Shown one piece after another: positions 61,001 to 64,000 of a DNA stretch of 64,000 bases (position 1 is the first letter of the stretch; each line of letters opens with the position of its first letter). The stretch spans positions 67,565,470 to 67,629,469 of the forward strand of contig OX465284.1 of NCBI GenBank assembly GCA_949987705.1, written 5' to 3'. A program made the position numbers and the translations under genes. The DNA comes from Thereva unica. Taxonomy: Eukaryota; Arthropoda; Insecta; Diptera; Therevidae. Under the pieces are notes generated by a model that saw only the letters and a program-made list of their open reading frames with translations, was not told the origin of the DNA and did not search any database.

Positions 61001-61364
61001 CAAAATAGATAAGATAAATTCTTTACGAAAAGAACTGGATTTCGATTGGAAGCGAATACCTCTGAGAAATTTAGGCCGAGATGATCGTGTTATCGCTGAT
61101 CATGGTAAAACTGCTAGATCACCATTCATTGAAGAAGATATCGTTCAGTATGTTCGATCTTTAAATCCAGTAGAGAAATGTTGCTTTAATTCATTAAAAA
61201 TTTCGGGAGAGAAATTATTACTACGACTTTGTGCTTTTAAATTAGGACTACGAGCGTCGGCAGATCGAAAAAAACGAGCTATACAGTTTGGATCTCGGAT
61301 AGCAAATAAAAAACAAAATGCGAAAGATATATCATTAAGTTTGATGTGCAGGGCGGTTGAATAA
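22064..61364 (+). CDS. ASNSD1: Asparagine synthetase domain-containing protein 1, 6 exons over 39.3 kb
   Basis: Exons: 22064-22126, 37254-37487, 37539-37976, 38036-38460, 60673-60856, 60918-61364. All introns have GT-AG ends, the phases agree, and the sum is 596 codons plus stop with no frameshift. Exon 1 encodes [12 protein letters not shown], giving the class-II glutaminase start with Cys2 as the expected nucleophile. Exon 2 continues [11 protein letters not shown]. Exon 4 carries the PP-loop ATP site [10 protein letters not shown] and the conserved VAFEG and [14 protein letters not shown] segments. Exons 5-6 carry [52 protein letters not shown] and [12 protein letters not shown]. The order and spacing match metazoan ASNSD1 (human 643 residues), whose enzymatic role is unproven. 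The introns of 15.1 and 22.2 kb are filled with transposons. An AATAAA overlaps the stop codon. Confidence 0.95.
22459..22662. mobile_element. Degenerate MITE with GGCCCCTGTGCTGAAAGTCG end
   Basis: Diverged relative of the element at 39854-40082, sharing GTCGAGTCG, AAAGTGACGTTTCA and CACGACTCGACTTTCAG segments. Confidence 0.6.
22672..23826 (+). mobile_element. LINE/SINE 3' fragment with 18-bp target duplication
   Basis: TTGTTCGTGCTTAAACGG occurs at 22672-22689 and again at 23809-23826. The insert ends in AATAAATAACTTTTGAGTTTGAGTTTGAG, a short-tandem tail typical of non-LTR retroposons. The body is non-coding and is interrupted by the MITE at 22992-23659. Confidence 0.7.
22992..23659. mobile_element. 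MITE with CCCAGTAGGA ends
   Basis: CCCAGTAGGA at the left and TCCTACTGGG at the right, with many GGTAAGG/CCTTACC words in mirrored positions. Non-coding. Likely related to 15008-15617. Confidence 0.7.
23840..24440 (+). pseudogene. Unidentified coding relic
   Basis: Several plus-strand frames read protein-like segments: [40 protein letters not shown] and [11 protein letters not shown] (stop), then [20 protein letters not shown], and later [20 protein letters not shown] and [13 protein letters not shown]. They are broken by stops and frame changes. Could be a decayed host gene or transposase; no family recognised. Confidence 0.3.
24441..25572. other. Intronic sequence with a TCGA/CTCG-rich stretch and a repeat shared with 31.6-32.1 kb
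   Basis: 24710-24990 is enriched in GACTCGTCG/GCTCGCCAAAAAC words, with the unit ATCACTCGCCAAAAACCTGG repeated imperfectly. 25372-25560 is a repeat whose reverse complement reappears around 31610-32090 (TACTAATAGTACTA, GAGTGTGTG, ATATGATCCCA). No gene. Confidence 0.5.
25573..25981. mobile_element. MITE with TAAGGGTGAGTTGCACCAA ends
   Basis: TAAGGGTGAGTTGCACCAA and TTGGTGCAACTCACCCTAA are inverted ends. The interior has repeated GTTAAAGTTA/TAACTTTAAC words and internal copies of GAGTTGCACC. Non-coding. Confidence 0.8.
25982..26234. other. Intronic spacer with a poly-G tract
   Basis: Contains a run of about 13 G at about 26198-26210; otherwise unremarkable. Confidence 0.4.
27001..30303. mobile_element. 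TIR element with GGCTCGCGCACATTAGGGC end, long copy carrying a LINE
   Basis: Starts AGGCTCGCGCACATTAGGGC and ends GGCTGTAGTATGCGCG. It contains GC-rich hairpin-prone GCCGCACCGGGCCGCATCG sequence unlike its AT-rich neighbours. It is split at 27039 by a jockey LINE (27039-29755). The uninterrupted version is at 30652-30934. Confidence 0.65.
27039..29758 (-). pseudogene. Jockey-clade LINE ORF2 (endonuclease + reverse transcriptase), 5'-truncated, one frameshift
   Basis: On the minus strand from 29758 an APE-type endonuclease begins mid-domain ([20 protein letters not shown]). It changes frame in an A-run near 29500 and continues as a 755-codon ORF (29475-27208) with [22 protein letters not shown] (endonuclease His-Asp), [55 protein letters not shown] and the catalytic [10 protein letters not shown]. 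The C-terminal thumb and a poly-A tail (poly-T at 27039-27059) follow. ORF1 and the 5' UTR are absent. The long open frame indicates a young insertion. One indel separates it from an open ORF2 fragment, but without its 5' half it could not self-mobilise. Confidence 0.9.
30652..30934. mobile_element. TIR element with GGCTCGCGCACATTAGGGC end, short copy
   Basis: Ends AAGGCTCGCGCACATTAGGG and GTATGCGCGAGCCTT. The body matches the parts of 27001-30303 flanking the LINE and is further deleted near its right end. GC-rich, non-coding. Confidence 0.75.
31600..32095 (+). mobile_element. RTE-like LINE 3' fragment inserted in a dispersed repeat
   Basis: 31660-31960 encodes (plus strand) the C-terminus typical of RTE-like LINEs: [47 protein letters not shown]. 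It ends in a (GAA)n tail near 31965-31980. The flanks (ATATGATCCCATCC before; AGAGTGTGTG...ACTAATAGTACTA after) together equal the reverse complement of 25372-25560, showing the insertion point. Confidence 0.7.
32096..32330. other. Intronic spacer
   Basis: No feature recognised. Confidence 0.4.
32497..35014 (+). mobile_element. RTE-clade LINE, degenerate, with 8-bp target duplication AATGTCAA
   Basis: Inserted inside the GDFNVHN|VN codon run of jockey copy A; AATGTCAA is present at 32489-32496 and 35015-35022. Reading frames give [60 protein letters not shown] and, after several frameshifts, the C-terminus ([19 protein letters not shown], RWKDDVD-like). It ends in a GAAGAAGAA tail. The YADD region is damaged, so it is not active. 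Confidence 0.8.
35325..35861. mobile_element. hAT-like MITE, copy 3, with perfect 8-bp target duplication
   Basis: CACTGACATATAATAATGGA and TCCATTCTATATGTCAGTG ends. GTTGGGAC flanks at 35317-35324 and 35862-35869. The body is a reverse-oriented relative of 11339-12185 without the nested MITE. It includes the twice-repeated AAATCAATTAGAAAAAAATA/GACGGGTATAGTGATGTT segment. Confidence 0.9.
37488..37538 (+). other. ASNSD1 intron 2 (51 bp)
   Basis: CAG|GTAAAT ... TTACAG|ACC. It contains an in-frame stop, so it must be spliced to join KCQ to TENDILKVF. Confidence 0.85.
38488..38580 (+). repeat. ACCGACTTCAAAAAAGGAGG dispersed repeat end
   Basis: Starts AACCGACTTCAAAAAAGGAG. From memory this string is a recurrent end of a widely dispersed insect repeat; in this window it occurs once. 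It directly follows the intron donor. Confidence 0.4.
38648..38745 (+). repeat. tRNA-like SINE head
   Basis: GGATGAGTGGTTAAGGC resembles a class-II tRNA A box (Ser/Leu type), and GCAGGTTTAAACTTC lies at B-box distance. The acceptor stem is not convincing, so this is a tRNA-derived SINE or pseudo-tRNA rather than a functional tRNA. Confidence 0.45.
38878..38955 (+). repeat. tRNA-like SINE head
   Basis: GCAGTGAGCTAAAGGC and ACGAGTTCGATTCTTCG have A/B-box character, with CGCAG...CTGCG able to pair. Probably a pseudo-tRNA/SINE. Confidence 0.45.
39068..39292 (+). repeat. tRNA-derived SINE, copy 1
   Basis: GGGGCCTCGGTAGCTTAGAG (A box) and GAGTTCGAATCCCGG (B box) with a GGGGC...GCCCC acceptor-like pair at 39069-39143. 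A pyrimidine-rich body (TTTACATTCCTGATTTCTCC) and GGTTGGTTCTCG end follow. Two more copies at 62530-62790 (minus) and 62985-63230 (plus) share both head and body, which shows this is a SINE and not a tRNA gene. Confidence 0.75.
39854..40082. mobile_element. MITE with TAGGCCCCTATGCTGAGAGT ends
   Basis: The left end TAGGCCCCTATGCTGAGAGT continues into CGAGTCGTGATTCGTGACAA. The right end is its reverse complement with few changes (CTTTCAGCGCAGGGGCCCTA). Internal inverted copies of the same words make a compound hairpin. Non-coding. Confidence 0.8.
40335..41065 (-). pseudogene. RNase H domain relic of an I/R1-group LINE
   Basis: Minus-strand frames read [20 protein letters not shown] (RNase H strand with DSQ motif), then WVPGHQG-like, [20 protein letters not shown] and KIGRAEDP-like segments. 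These match the C-terminal RNase H and its trailing LxGHxxxN motif found in such LINEs. Broken by stops and frameshifts. Confidence 0.7.
41150..43855 (+). mobile_element. Jockey-like LINE (copy B), ORF2 relic
   Basis: Plus-strand pieces: endonuclease start ([15 protein letters not shown]), [31 protein letters not shown]. Then [49 protein letters not shown] (RT catalytic box read as FADDG), [13 protein letters not shown], and the tail [19 protein letters not shown]. Several frameshifts; ORF1 lacking. Its 3' UTR is interrupted at 43856 by the large LTR element and resumes at 59046-59150 (GCTTACTGCTAGACATTGCA). Confidence 0.85.
43856..45766 (-). repeat. LTR (3' LTR in element orientation), 1911 bp
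   Basis: Same length as and apparently identical to 57131-59041 wherever compared, including three spurious ORFs. Contains a decayed peroxiredoxin region. Confidence 0.9.
44845..45270 (-). pseudogene. Peroxiredoxin-derived sequence inside the LTR (copy 1)
   Basis: The minus strand reads, across frame changes, [10 protein letters not shown], a degenerate HVCW-T/EII at the position of the peroxidatic-Cys motif FVCPTEII, then [18 protein letters not shown]. After a gap of about 40 residues relative to typical 2-Cys peroxiredoxins it reads [39 protein letters not shown], and a decayed GEVC-type C-terminus. The order and spacing match 2-Cys peroxiredoxin (thiol peroxidase removing H2O2). Frameshifts, an in-frame stop and the deletion exclude function. 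No intron is visible. Confidence 0.8.
45843..45911 (-). pseudogene. tRNA-Lys-like sequence ending in CCA
   Basis: On the minus strand it starts GCCCGGCTAGCTCA, continues CATGAGACTCC...TCTCAG, and ends ATTGGCGCCA. It thus follows the whole length of a eukaryotic tRNA-Lys with small deletions and a non-matching anticodon. The terminal CCA, normally not genomic, points to a reverse-transcribed mature tRNA. It lies 77 bp inside the 3' LTR of the chimeric element, whose primer is also tRNA-Lys. Confidence 0.65.
45912..46249. other. Internal region of the chimeric element, unidentified
   Basis: A short plus-strand ORF (45993-46178, [20 protein letters not shown]...) is open but not recognised. It could be a further captured fragment or chance. 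Confidence 0.3.
46250..46718 (-). pseudogene. ALG12: ALG12 mannosyltransferase pseudogene, 3' segment
   Basis: Continuation of the copy starting at 55633, after the Ty3 insertion. It reads [31 protein letters not shown] and [20 protein letters not shown], then a TGA with a deletion of about 12 residues. It continues [45 protein letters not shown] and, after further frameshifts, FVFLYS/LPHKDIR. These follow the order of eukaryotic ALG12 (dolichol-P-Man: Man7GlcNAc2-PP-dolichol alpha-1,6-mannosyltransferase of the ER). Homology fades near 46250. Confidence 0.85.
46719..47825 (+). repeat. 5' LTR of the Ty3/gypsy element
   Basis: Contains two tandem units of about 115 bp (GTTAAAATAAAGTGCGTTTT...ATACAATTAGTTTTTT) in its 3' third. 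Confidence 0.9.
47828..47845 (+). promoter_or_regulatory. Primer binding site, tRNA-Ser type
   Basis: TGGCGCAGCCGGTAGGAT follows the LTR after a 2-nt spacer and is complementary to an 18-nt tRNA-Ser 3' end as known for some gypsy-group elements. Confidence 0.7.
47846..49972 (+). other. Leader of the Ty3/gypsy element with an AT-rich block
   Basis: GC-balanced leader at 47846-48340 and 49560-49972, separated by about 1.2 kb of very AT-rich sequence (48345-49550) without ORF support. The AT-rich block looks like a later insertion, but I could not find its ends. Confidence 0.4.
49973..53188 (+). CDS. Gag-protease-partial RT polyprotein of the Ty3/gypsy element
   Basis: A 1071-codon open frame; the likelier start is the internal ATG at 50033 ([11 protein letters not shown]). 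Residues about 20-220 are a capsid-like helical region ([20 protein letters not shown]). 220-320 is Pro/Thr/Gln-rich. Three CCHC zinc knuckles follow: [14 protein letters not shown] (~321), [14 protein letters not shown] (~343) and [14 protein letters not shown] (~473), with Asn/Tyr-Gln-rich repeats between the second and third. An aspartic protease site, [12 protein letters not shown], is at ~545. Near 950 an RT entry segment ([20 protein letters not shown]) runs into an internal deletion and resumes at the catalytic region, where YxDD reads YLDG. It retains gag and protease potential but has no working RT. Confidence 0.9.
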   Translation: MTFQDSRLIKPEILKPHPGAMADVYIKVAKLTAQLVPLFAGGQNPTMATELQMFLGCCRRVLQCLTEQEKGAFIQIYPTRLRGEAYQLIASSQPATFEEAENLLNRTYLPRETYQELVNKLIQLRQFPLEPLTAYITRIKQQLSLCEEAATTKYGAMAAPAVKAQLQDFAKNALRSGVTNPHLCQYLLTLGEDTLDSLTQKALDMEKLQQNSVYASYQMTVPQPAYNPYGQTVPIPKPENIHQMALTNTPNPHTQYTAPPTPTMPQTTLQSPINPQVMYTTYAPPANPIQTTPQAPLTSAHQVTNVSPVPKNENKPLNITCSYCKNRGHTYADCLKRKNTPFCIICRSNSHDARDCPQPVEPPRSSFNNNNRYQNQGTSYNNGNNRYQNQGTSYNYNNNRYPNQRSQFQGNNRYPDQRSQARGNYRYHDQQPPNLYINRQSTNRPINTESHQPNGPQQTANTTRSVFNIRYRCDFCHRRGHTVDDCHQRQRWESQQTGNSPQSDQETPARQCPQNNTKGGPQAPEPSVPLVTLPLDISLNGKADLAMDTGAEVSILKHKKLKDPNLPDPTKKCTLQTPYGQGKTLGSCQGNIILNTPLPCTFQIVQNTQEIPNDGLLGNDFLSKNCNVEGPNQTLRFPRTEINPVEIAIPLRNGSAKSNPREQQEQTQTRESQLVVAEINPGGVSQVASERNTSCLSLDGSRLENNSNNYETNSSKYNVALEKSIRQPSRSQMVVPIPLRLEEEMLCESYEPSEGVFLANSLLPTGTKTVYVGLINVNTQPVVLTSLSLTLAPIKDYTTIHLASNNNPKSPANANDVCEYLTGSEPDGLRNASTPSSSNARLQSIPNNGAIPQGIPQGKRAKVKLGTKEEEIDVLRHLRYIFPDLERETRLKQLDEELSLDHPLTADEKRSIRDLCYEYSNIFHLKGDKLTYTEALRYEIPMVYDQHINQKMYRLPETQRQVINDQLREMLDNDIVQPSKSQSNLPLPVLPKPPGLNSGKKLLKNYVLTGLLLFECFIYLDGIVIYIKNFVDYHCKVRRAFERLRKNNLKLPPEKWQFLRKKSGLPGSRML
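53137..53391 (+). pseudogene. RT/RNase H connection remnant of the Ty3/gypsy element
   Basis: In another frame after 53188: [34 protein letters not shown], the usual segment between RT and RNase H. The downstream RNase H and integrase are missing. Confidence 0.7.
53395..54100 (+). other. Ty3/gypsy element 3' region, possible envelope remnant
   Basis: One frame (about 53400-53630) reads a short segment with a hydrophobic stretch [18 protein letters not shown] preceded by [12 protein letters not shown], which could be the membrane-anchor end of a lost env-like gene. The rest is non-coding up to the polypurine tract. Confidence 0.3.
54101..54113 (+). promoter_or_regulatory. Polypurine tract of the Ty3/gypsy element
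   Basis: AGGGGGGAAGGAA immediately before the 3' LTR start at 54114. Confidence 0.85.
54114..55219 (+). repeat. 3' LTR of the Ty3/gypsy element
   Basis: Differs from the 5' LTR by a single missing C (ATGCGCGCGTG versus ATGCGCCGCGTG) where I compared them. Confidence 0.9.
55220..55633 (-). pseudogene. ALG12: ALG12 mannosyltransferase pseudogene, 5' segment
   Basis: From ATG 55633 the minus strand reads [35 protein letters not shown] and [17 protein letters not shown], characteristic ALG12 N-terminus motifs (VEESFN and [13 protein letters not shown] of the GT22 family). A frame change in an A8 run, a TAG ([16 protein letters not shown]) and a further +1 shift in GGAAAATTT follow. It then reads [20 protein letters not shown] and MSRPLSN, where the Ty3 element interrupts it. 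No intron is seen across about 300 codons. Spacing to human ALG12 after the +1 correction is exact (23 residues between the conserved Trp and QFH). Confidence 0.85.
55634..57110 (-). other. 5' internal region (leader) of the chimeric LTR element
   Basis: No gag-like frame on the minus strand. 56575-56740 has two imperfect direct repeats (GCGCAGTGGCAGGCGTTAAC / GACGCAGTGGCAGGCGGTAT), each containing a near-palindrome (CAGGCGTTAACACGCCTG), able to form two hairpins downstream of the primer site. Confidence 0.4.
57114..57126 (-). promoter_or_regulatory. Primer binding site, tRNA-Lys type
   Basis: Read on the minus strand, TGGCGCCCAACGT follows the LTR end (TGTTACA) after the spacer TAAA and is complementary to the 3' end of tRNA-Lys. 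Confidence 0.8.
57131..59041 (-). repeat. LTR (5' LTR in element orientation), 1911 bp
   Basis: Same length as 43856-45766; contains the second peroxiredoxin-derived copy. Confidence 0.9.
58120..58545 (-). pseudogene. Peroxiredoxin-derived sequence inside the LTR (copy 2)
   Basis: Duplicate of the sequence at 44845-45270, with the same lesions. Confidence 0.8.
59046..59150 (+). mobile_element. 3' UTR end of jockey-like LINE copy B
   Basis: GCTTACTGCTAGACATTGCA...CACATAAAAAAAAC matches the 3' UTR at 1990-2100 and continues the LINE interrupted at 43855. Confidence 0.8.
59160..59475 (-). pseudogene. LINE RT thumb relic (R1/jockey group)
   Basis: Minus-strand frames read [17 protein letters not shown] and then [27 protein letters not shown]. 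This is the conserved connection region (W-L-P-HW-Y...ITGA.RTTPT) after the RT core of I-group LINEs. Confidence 0.65.
59476..60672. other. 3' part of ASNSD1 intron 4
   Basis: AT-rich; contains a (GAT)n microsatellite near 59784. No coding or structured element recognised. Confidence 0.5.
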
Positions 61365-61458
61365 AGCTTTTTTTACATTAGTAACATGTATTTGAATTGG
61401 TTTCATCATAAGAATAAAATTTACAATTTCTAGTAAACAACTTAGTTAAAAAAAACAA

Positions 61459-62050
61459 TTATCTTCCTTTTTTGTGCTTTTTCTTATTGTTAGGTTTAGC
61501 TCTTTTATATGACGGCCCCTCTTCCACTTGTTCATCAAGACGTTTTACACCACTATAATTTGAAAAATTTACAAATCATAAAAATAAATAATACTGAAAT
61601 AGTATTTACCTTTTTACTGATACTAATTTCGACTTTGTTTTGACCAATGCATTCGACCATTCTTCATCAGTTCCTTTAATAGCAAAAGTTTCTAAACTTT
61701 CCATTTTTAATTTCTTCAATTCTTCCCTTTGTTTCTTTCCAATTTCCTTGAATCGAAACAAGCAAGTAGTGAAAATAATTATAATTAAATTGTAACAAAG
61801 GTACCTTAGCAGCTTCATCCAATTCCTCGGTCATGGTGATTTCCGTGGCTTTTAAATTTTCGCCCCGGTCTAATTCCCCGCGATAAATCATTTTACTTTC
61901 GATGTGGTCTTCGATTCTACTTAGCAGGTATTTCGTGACTTTTTTAATCGAATCATAAAATTTAGCGAGAATTTGATTTACTGGTATGTTAAATTCCTCG
62001 GATAATGTGTCAAGACTTTTTCCTTGCAATCCAATTCCCAATAATATCGC
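61459..62050 (-). CDS. NAT10: RNA cytidine acetyltransferase NAT10/Kre33, last three exons
   Basis: NAT10 makes N4-acetylcytidine in 18S rRNA and some tRNAs in the nucleolus. Minus-strand exons are 62050-61805, 61746-61610 and 61552-61459. The introns of 58 and 57 bp have GT-AG ends and the phases agree. They encode ILLGIGLQGKSLDTLSEEFN, VNQILAKFYDSIKKVTKYLL, EELDEAAK, then EIGKKQREELKKLKMESLET, IKGTDEEWSNAL and a lysine-rich tail ending KKKHKKGR. This matches the NAT10 C-terminus (LLLGIGLQ.KS, LDEAAKEF, DDEEWN..L, basic nucleolar tail). The acceptor at 62051-62052 shows a further upstream exon, which I do not find up to 64000, so the catalytic domains lie beyond the window behind an intron of at least 1.9 kb. 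Tail-to-tail with ASNSD1. Confidence 0.9.
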
Positions 62051-62052
62051 CT

Positions 62053-62529
62053 GAAAAATTATTTATTATTATATTATATTATTGAAAGATTTAACTTAAA
62101 AAGTTGTTATATTCCTAAAAATATCGAACAAACTTAGATAATATTTGGACCTTCGGAGAAATTACAAAATATCTTAAAGTCAATGAGGAAATTTGGACAT
62201 TTCTTCAAGTGTGGCGGTCCTTTGCAGCATATCTCATTGCCTTTGAGTCAGCCGTTAAAGTTTATCTATCTCTTATCCATCTCTACTGGCCTATTTCGCG
62301 GAATTTCTGCTACCACGAAGCGTTTGGGAATATGGCTGTCTTCATCCTGATCACGCGGCCGCACAGTGTTTGAAATAGAACAAATCAAGCAGACAAAGTC
62401 ATTTTTGAAATTCGGAGAAATGATTTTTTTATGTGACAACTAGAGGCTTAAGGAAAGTCCCTTTGTACTGTCGACAATCTATTTTTTCCGTATACACTCG
62501 CGACCGTACCATTTCGCGACTCTGACATC
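62053..62529. other. NAT10 intron, no feature
   Basis: Nothing recognised. Confidence 0.4.
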
Positions 62530-62790
62530 GAGGCATCGAGAACAACTCGCTGGAGTCTTATGCCTACTGAAACGAGTTGAATCTCATCAACCAACCGATG
62601 GCATACGCTTGTTGGAGCAGGGAAGGACTAGGGAAGGCTATGACAGAAGGAATGCAAAGAGGGAAGAAGAGGTAAGGGAAGTTATGTAGGTGGGAAAGTG
62701 GAAAAGGCAAAGGGCCGCGGGCTGGCCGGGATTCAAACCCGGGACCTCTGGGACAGCAGTCAGGCGCTTTACCTAGTCCGAGCCCCTAAG
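62530..62790 (-). repeat. tRNA-derived SINE, copy 2 (minus strand)
   Basis: Reverse complement of the family at 39068. The head has GGTCCCGGGTTTGAATCCCGG, and the body ends CGAGTTGTTCTCGATG. Lies within the NAT10 intron. Confidence 0.75.
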
Positions 62791-62984
62791 AGATATTATA
62801 GAAAGAGATAAAAAACACTCTGAAACTAAGGAAAAGGGTTTCTTATGGCACCGGCTTATTACGTGGACTTCAAATCTACCAGCCGCTCTTTCAAACAGCC
62901 TCGGAAGTGGAGCATGAAATCAGGACGCCAGGTATTTCTATCATTTTATAGTATTAGGCAAGCTAAGTTAGAATGTTTTCCTTG

Positions 62985-63230
62985 TAAGGGTTTCGGTAGC
63001 TTAGAGAATGAAGCGTCTAGCTACCATCCCAGAGGGCCCGGATTAGAGCCCCACGGTCCTTCACCTTTTCCAGTTTCCACCGACGACTTTCCTCCCTCTT
63101 TACATTCCTGATTTCTCCTGTCATAGCCCGTCCTCGCCCTACTAAAGCGCATCTCATCGGTTGGATGAAGAGATTCAACTCGTTTCAGGAGGCCCAACAT
63201 TCCAGCGAGTTGTTTATCGATCGTGTACTT
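62985..63230 (+). repeat. tRNA-derived SINE, copy 3
   Basis: GGTTTCGGTAGCTTAGAGAA head, TTTACATTCCTGATTTCTCC body and CAGCGAGTTG end. Only about 195 bp from the oppositely oriented copy 2. Confidence 0.75.
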
Positions 63231-63324
63231 ATGTCCAACTCTATTAACAGAGGTATAGAATTTATTTTTATTTGAGGCCGTAAGAAACATGTCGCATTCT
63301 ACGCATCTAAAACAAAGTACATAG

Positions 63325-63450
63325 TTAAAATACGCCGAATGAAATGGAGAAAATGGAACTGGATTGGCCACACCTTGCGAAGGAGAACTTCAGCAGATTT
63401 TCAGAGGTAACAACTGGGAGATCCTGGAGAGCGCTCAAAAAGCTTAAAAG
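63325..63450 (+). pseudogene. Short RTE-like LINE C-terminal fragment
   Basis: RRMKWRKWNWIGHTLRR and QRGNNWEILESAQKA-like frames correspond to the RTE C-terminus also seen at 31660. Confidence 0.55.
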
Positions 63451-63691
63451 CTTACTATGGTTAATCATGGTTAACTATGGTAAACTTTTGTCCAAAAACT
63501 CCGTGGTTAACTATATACAACATAACCACGAGCATAACTTCTTAACGGTCAAAAGCTCCCGTGGTTAACCATGGTGTAGTTAAATGCTAACCATGCTCGG
63601 GAGCTGAACAAATCAAAGTGGGATTTGTGAGATTATTGGAAACTAGCAAAAACCAGCGTGCGTTGCAACGCTTTTTAATAAAAAAAAATTA

Positions 63692-63708
63692 TGTGTGTGT
63701 GTGTGTGT
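63692..63708. repeat. (TG)n microsatellite
   Basis: Uninterrupted TG run. 63451-64000 otherwise has only a cluster of ATGGTTAAC/GTTAACCAT words (63450-63600). Confidence 0.8.
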
Positions 63709-64000
63709 AATTTCTTATCCCGGACTATGCAGACAAAAACAAATCTGCACAAAATGATTTTGGGTACATAAAAAATTTAGATTTACCTATTAAAAAATAC
63801 ATACAATTTTTTTTTAAATTCGAATACCACCTATCGGAAAATTTTTGTACTACCTGCACAACAGACACATAGTCAATCATATTCAGAACACGTCTCGTGC
63901 GCCTAGATTTTTACGTTACCAGGTAATTGGTGGCCTGTGCAGAACTTGCTCCATGGCGACTCAACATTTTTTCCAACAAGGCTCTGAGAAAGGTCATGAA

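Noticed and set aside
1..64000. CRISPR arrays, bacterial operons or phage genes
   Set aside because: No regularly spaced repeats with unique spacers, and spliced genes, LINEs and LTR elements mark this as eukaryotic nuclear DNA.

Overview
This is AT-rich nuclear DNA from an animal, most likely an insect. The protein-coding exons closest to known genes (ADP/ATP translocase, ASNSD1, NAT10) have short GT-AG introns and insect-like sequence, and the mobile elements (jockey-, R1/I- and RTE-like LINEs, Ty3/gypsy elements, hAT-like MITEs) are typical of insects. The order cannot be fixed from the sequence alone.

Three host genes are readable. A complete 4-exon ADP/ATP translocase (299 codons) lies at 620-1714 on the minus strand. 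An apparently intact asparagine synthetase domain-containing protein 1 gene (ASNSD1, six coding exons, 596 codons) runs from 22064 to 61364 on the plus strand. Its tiny first exon (MCGILC..., 63 nt) is separated from exon 2 by a 15.1 kb intron, and exons 4 and 5 are separated by a 22.2 kb intron, so almost 37 kb of this gene is transposon-filled intron. The last three exons of an RNA cytidine acetyltransferase (NAT10/Kre33) gene lie at 61459-62050 on the minus strand, tail-to-tail with ASNSD1 with 94 bp between the two stop codons.

The rest is a dense nest of transposons. 1-360 and 2236-3323 hold palindromic repeats. 9.5-15.6 kb and 18.7-21.7 kb are Russian-doll MITE clusters, including three hAT-like MITEs with perfect 8-bp target duplications. 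26.2-31.5 kb is a LINE with two nested copies of another element, one of which carries a jockey LINE. 32.3-37.0 kb is a jockey-like LINE split by an RTE LINE and by a hAT MITE. 16.9-18.2 kb and 23.8-24.4 kb hold decayed coding relics that I could not identify.

The most notable object is at 43856-59041: a minus-strand LTR retroelement with two 1911-bp LTRs, a tRNA-Lys-type primer binding site and a 4-bp target duplication, sitting in the 3' UTR of a jockey-like LINE within ASNSD1 intron 4. I see no gag or pol belonging to it. Its LTRs carry a decayed sense-oriented peroxiredoxin sequence, and its internal region carries a decayed, sense-oriented, apparently intronless copy of the mannosyltransferase gene ALG12. 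That ALG12 copy is in turn split within a codon run by an 8.5 kb Ty3/gypsy element (46719-55219) with near-identical LTRs. It therefore looks like a non-autonomous retroelement that picked up pieces of at least two host genes and moved recently, after those pieces had already decayed.
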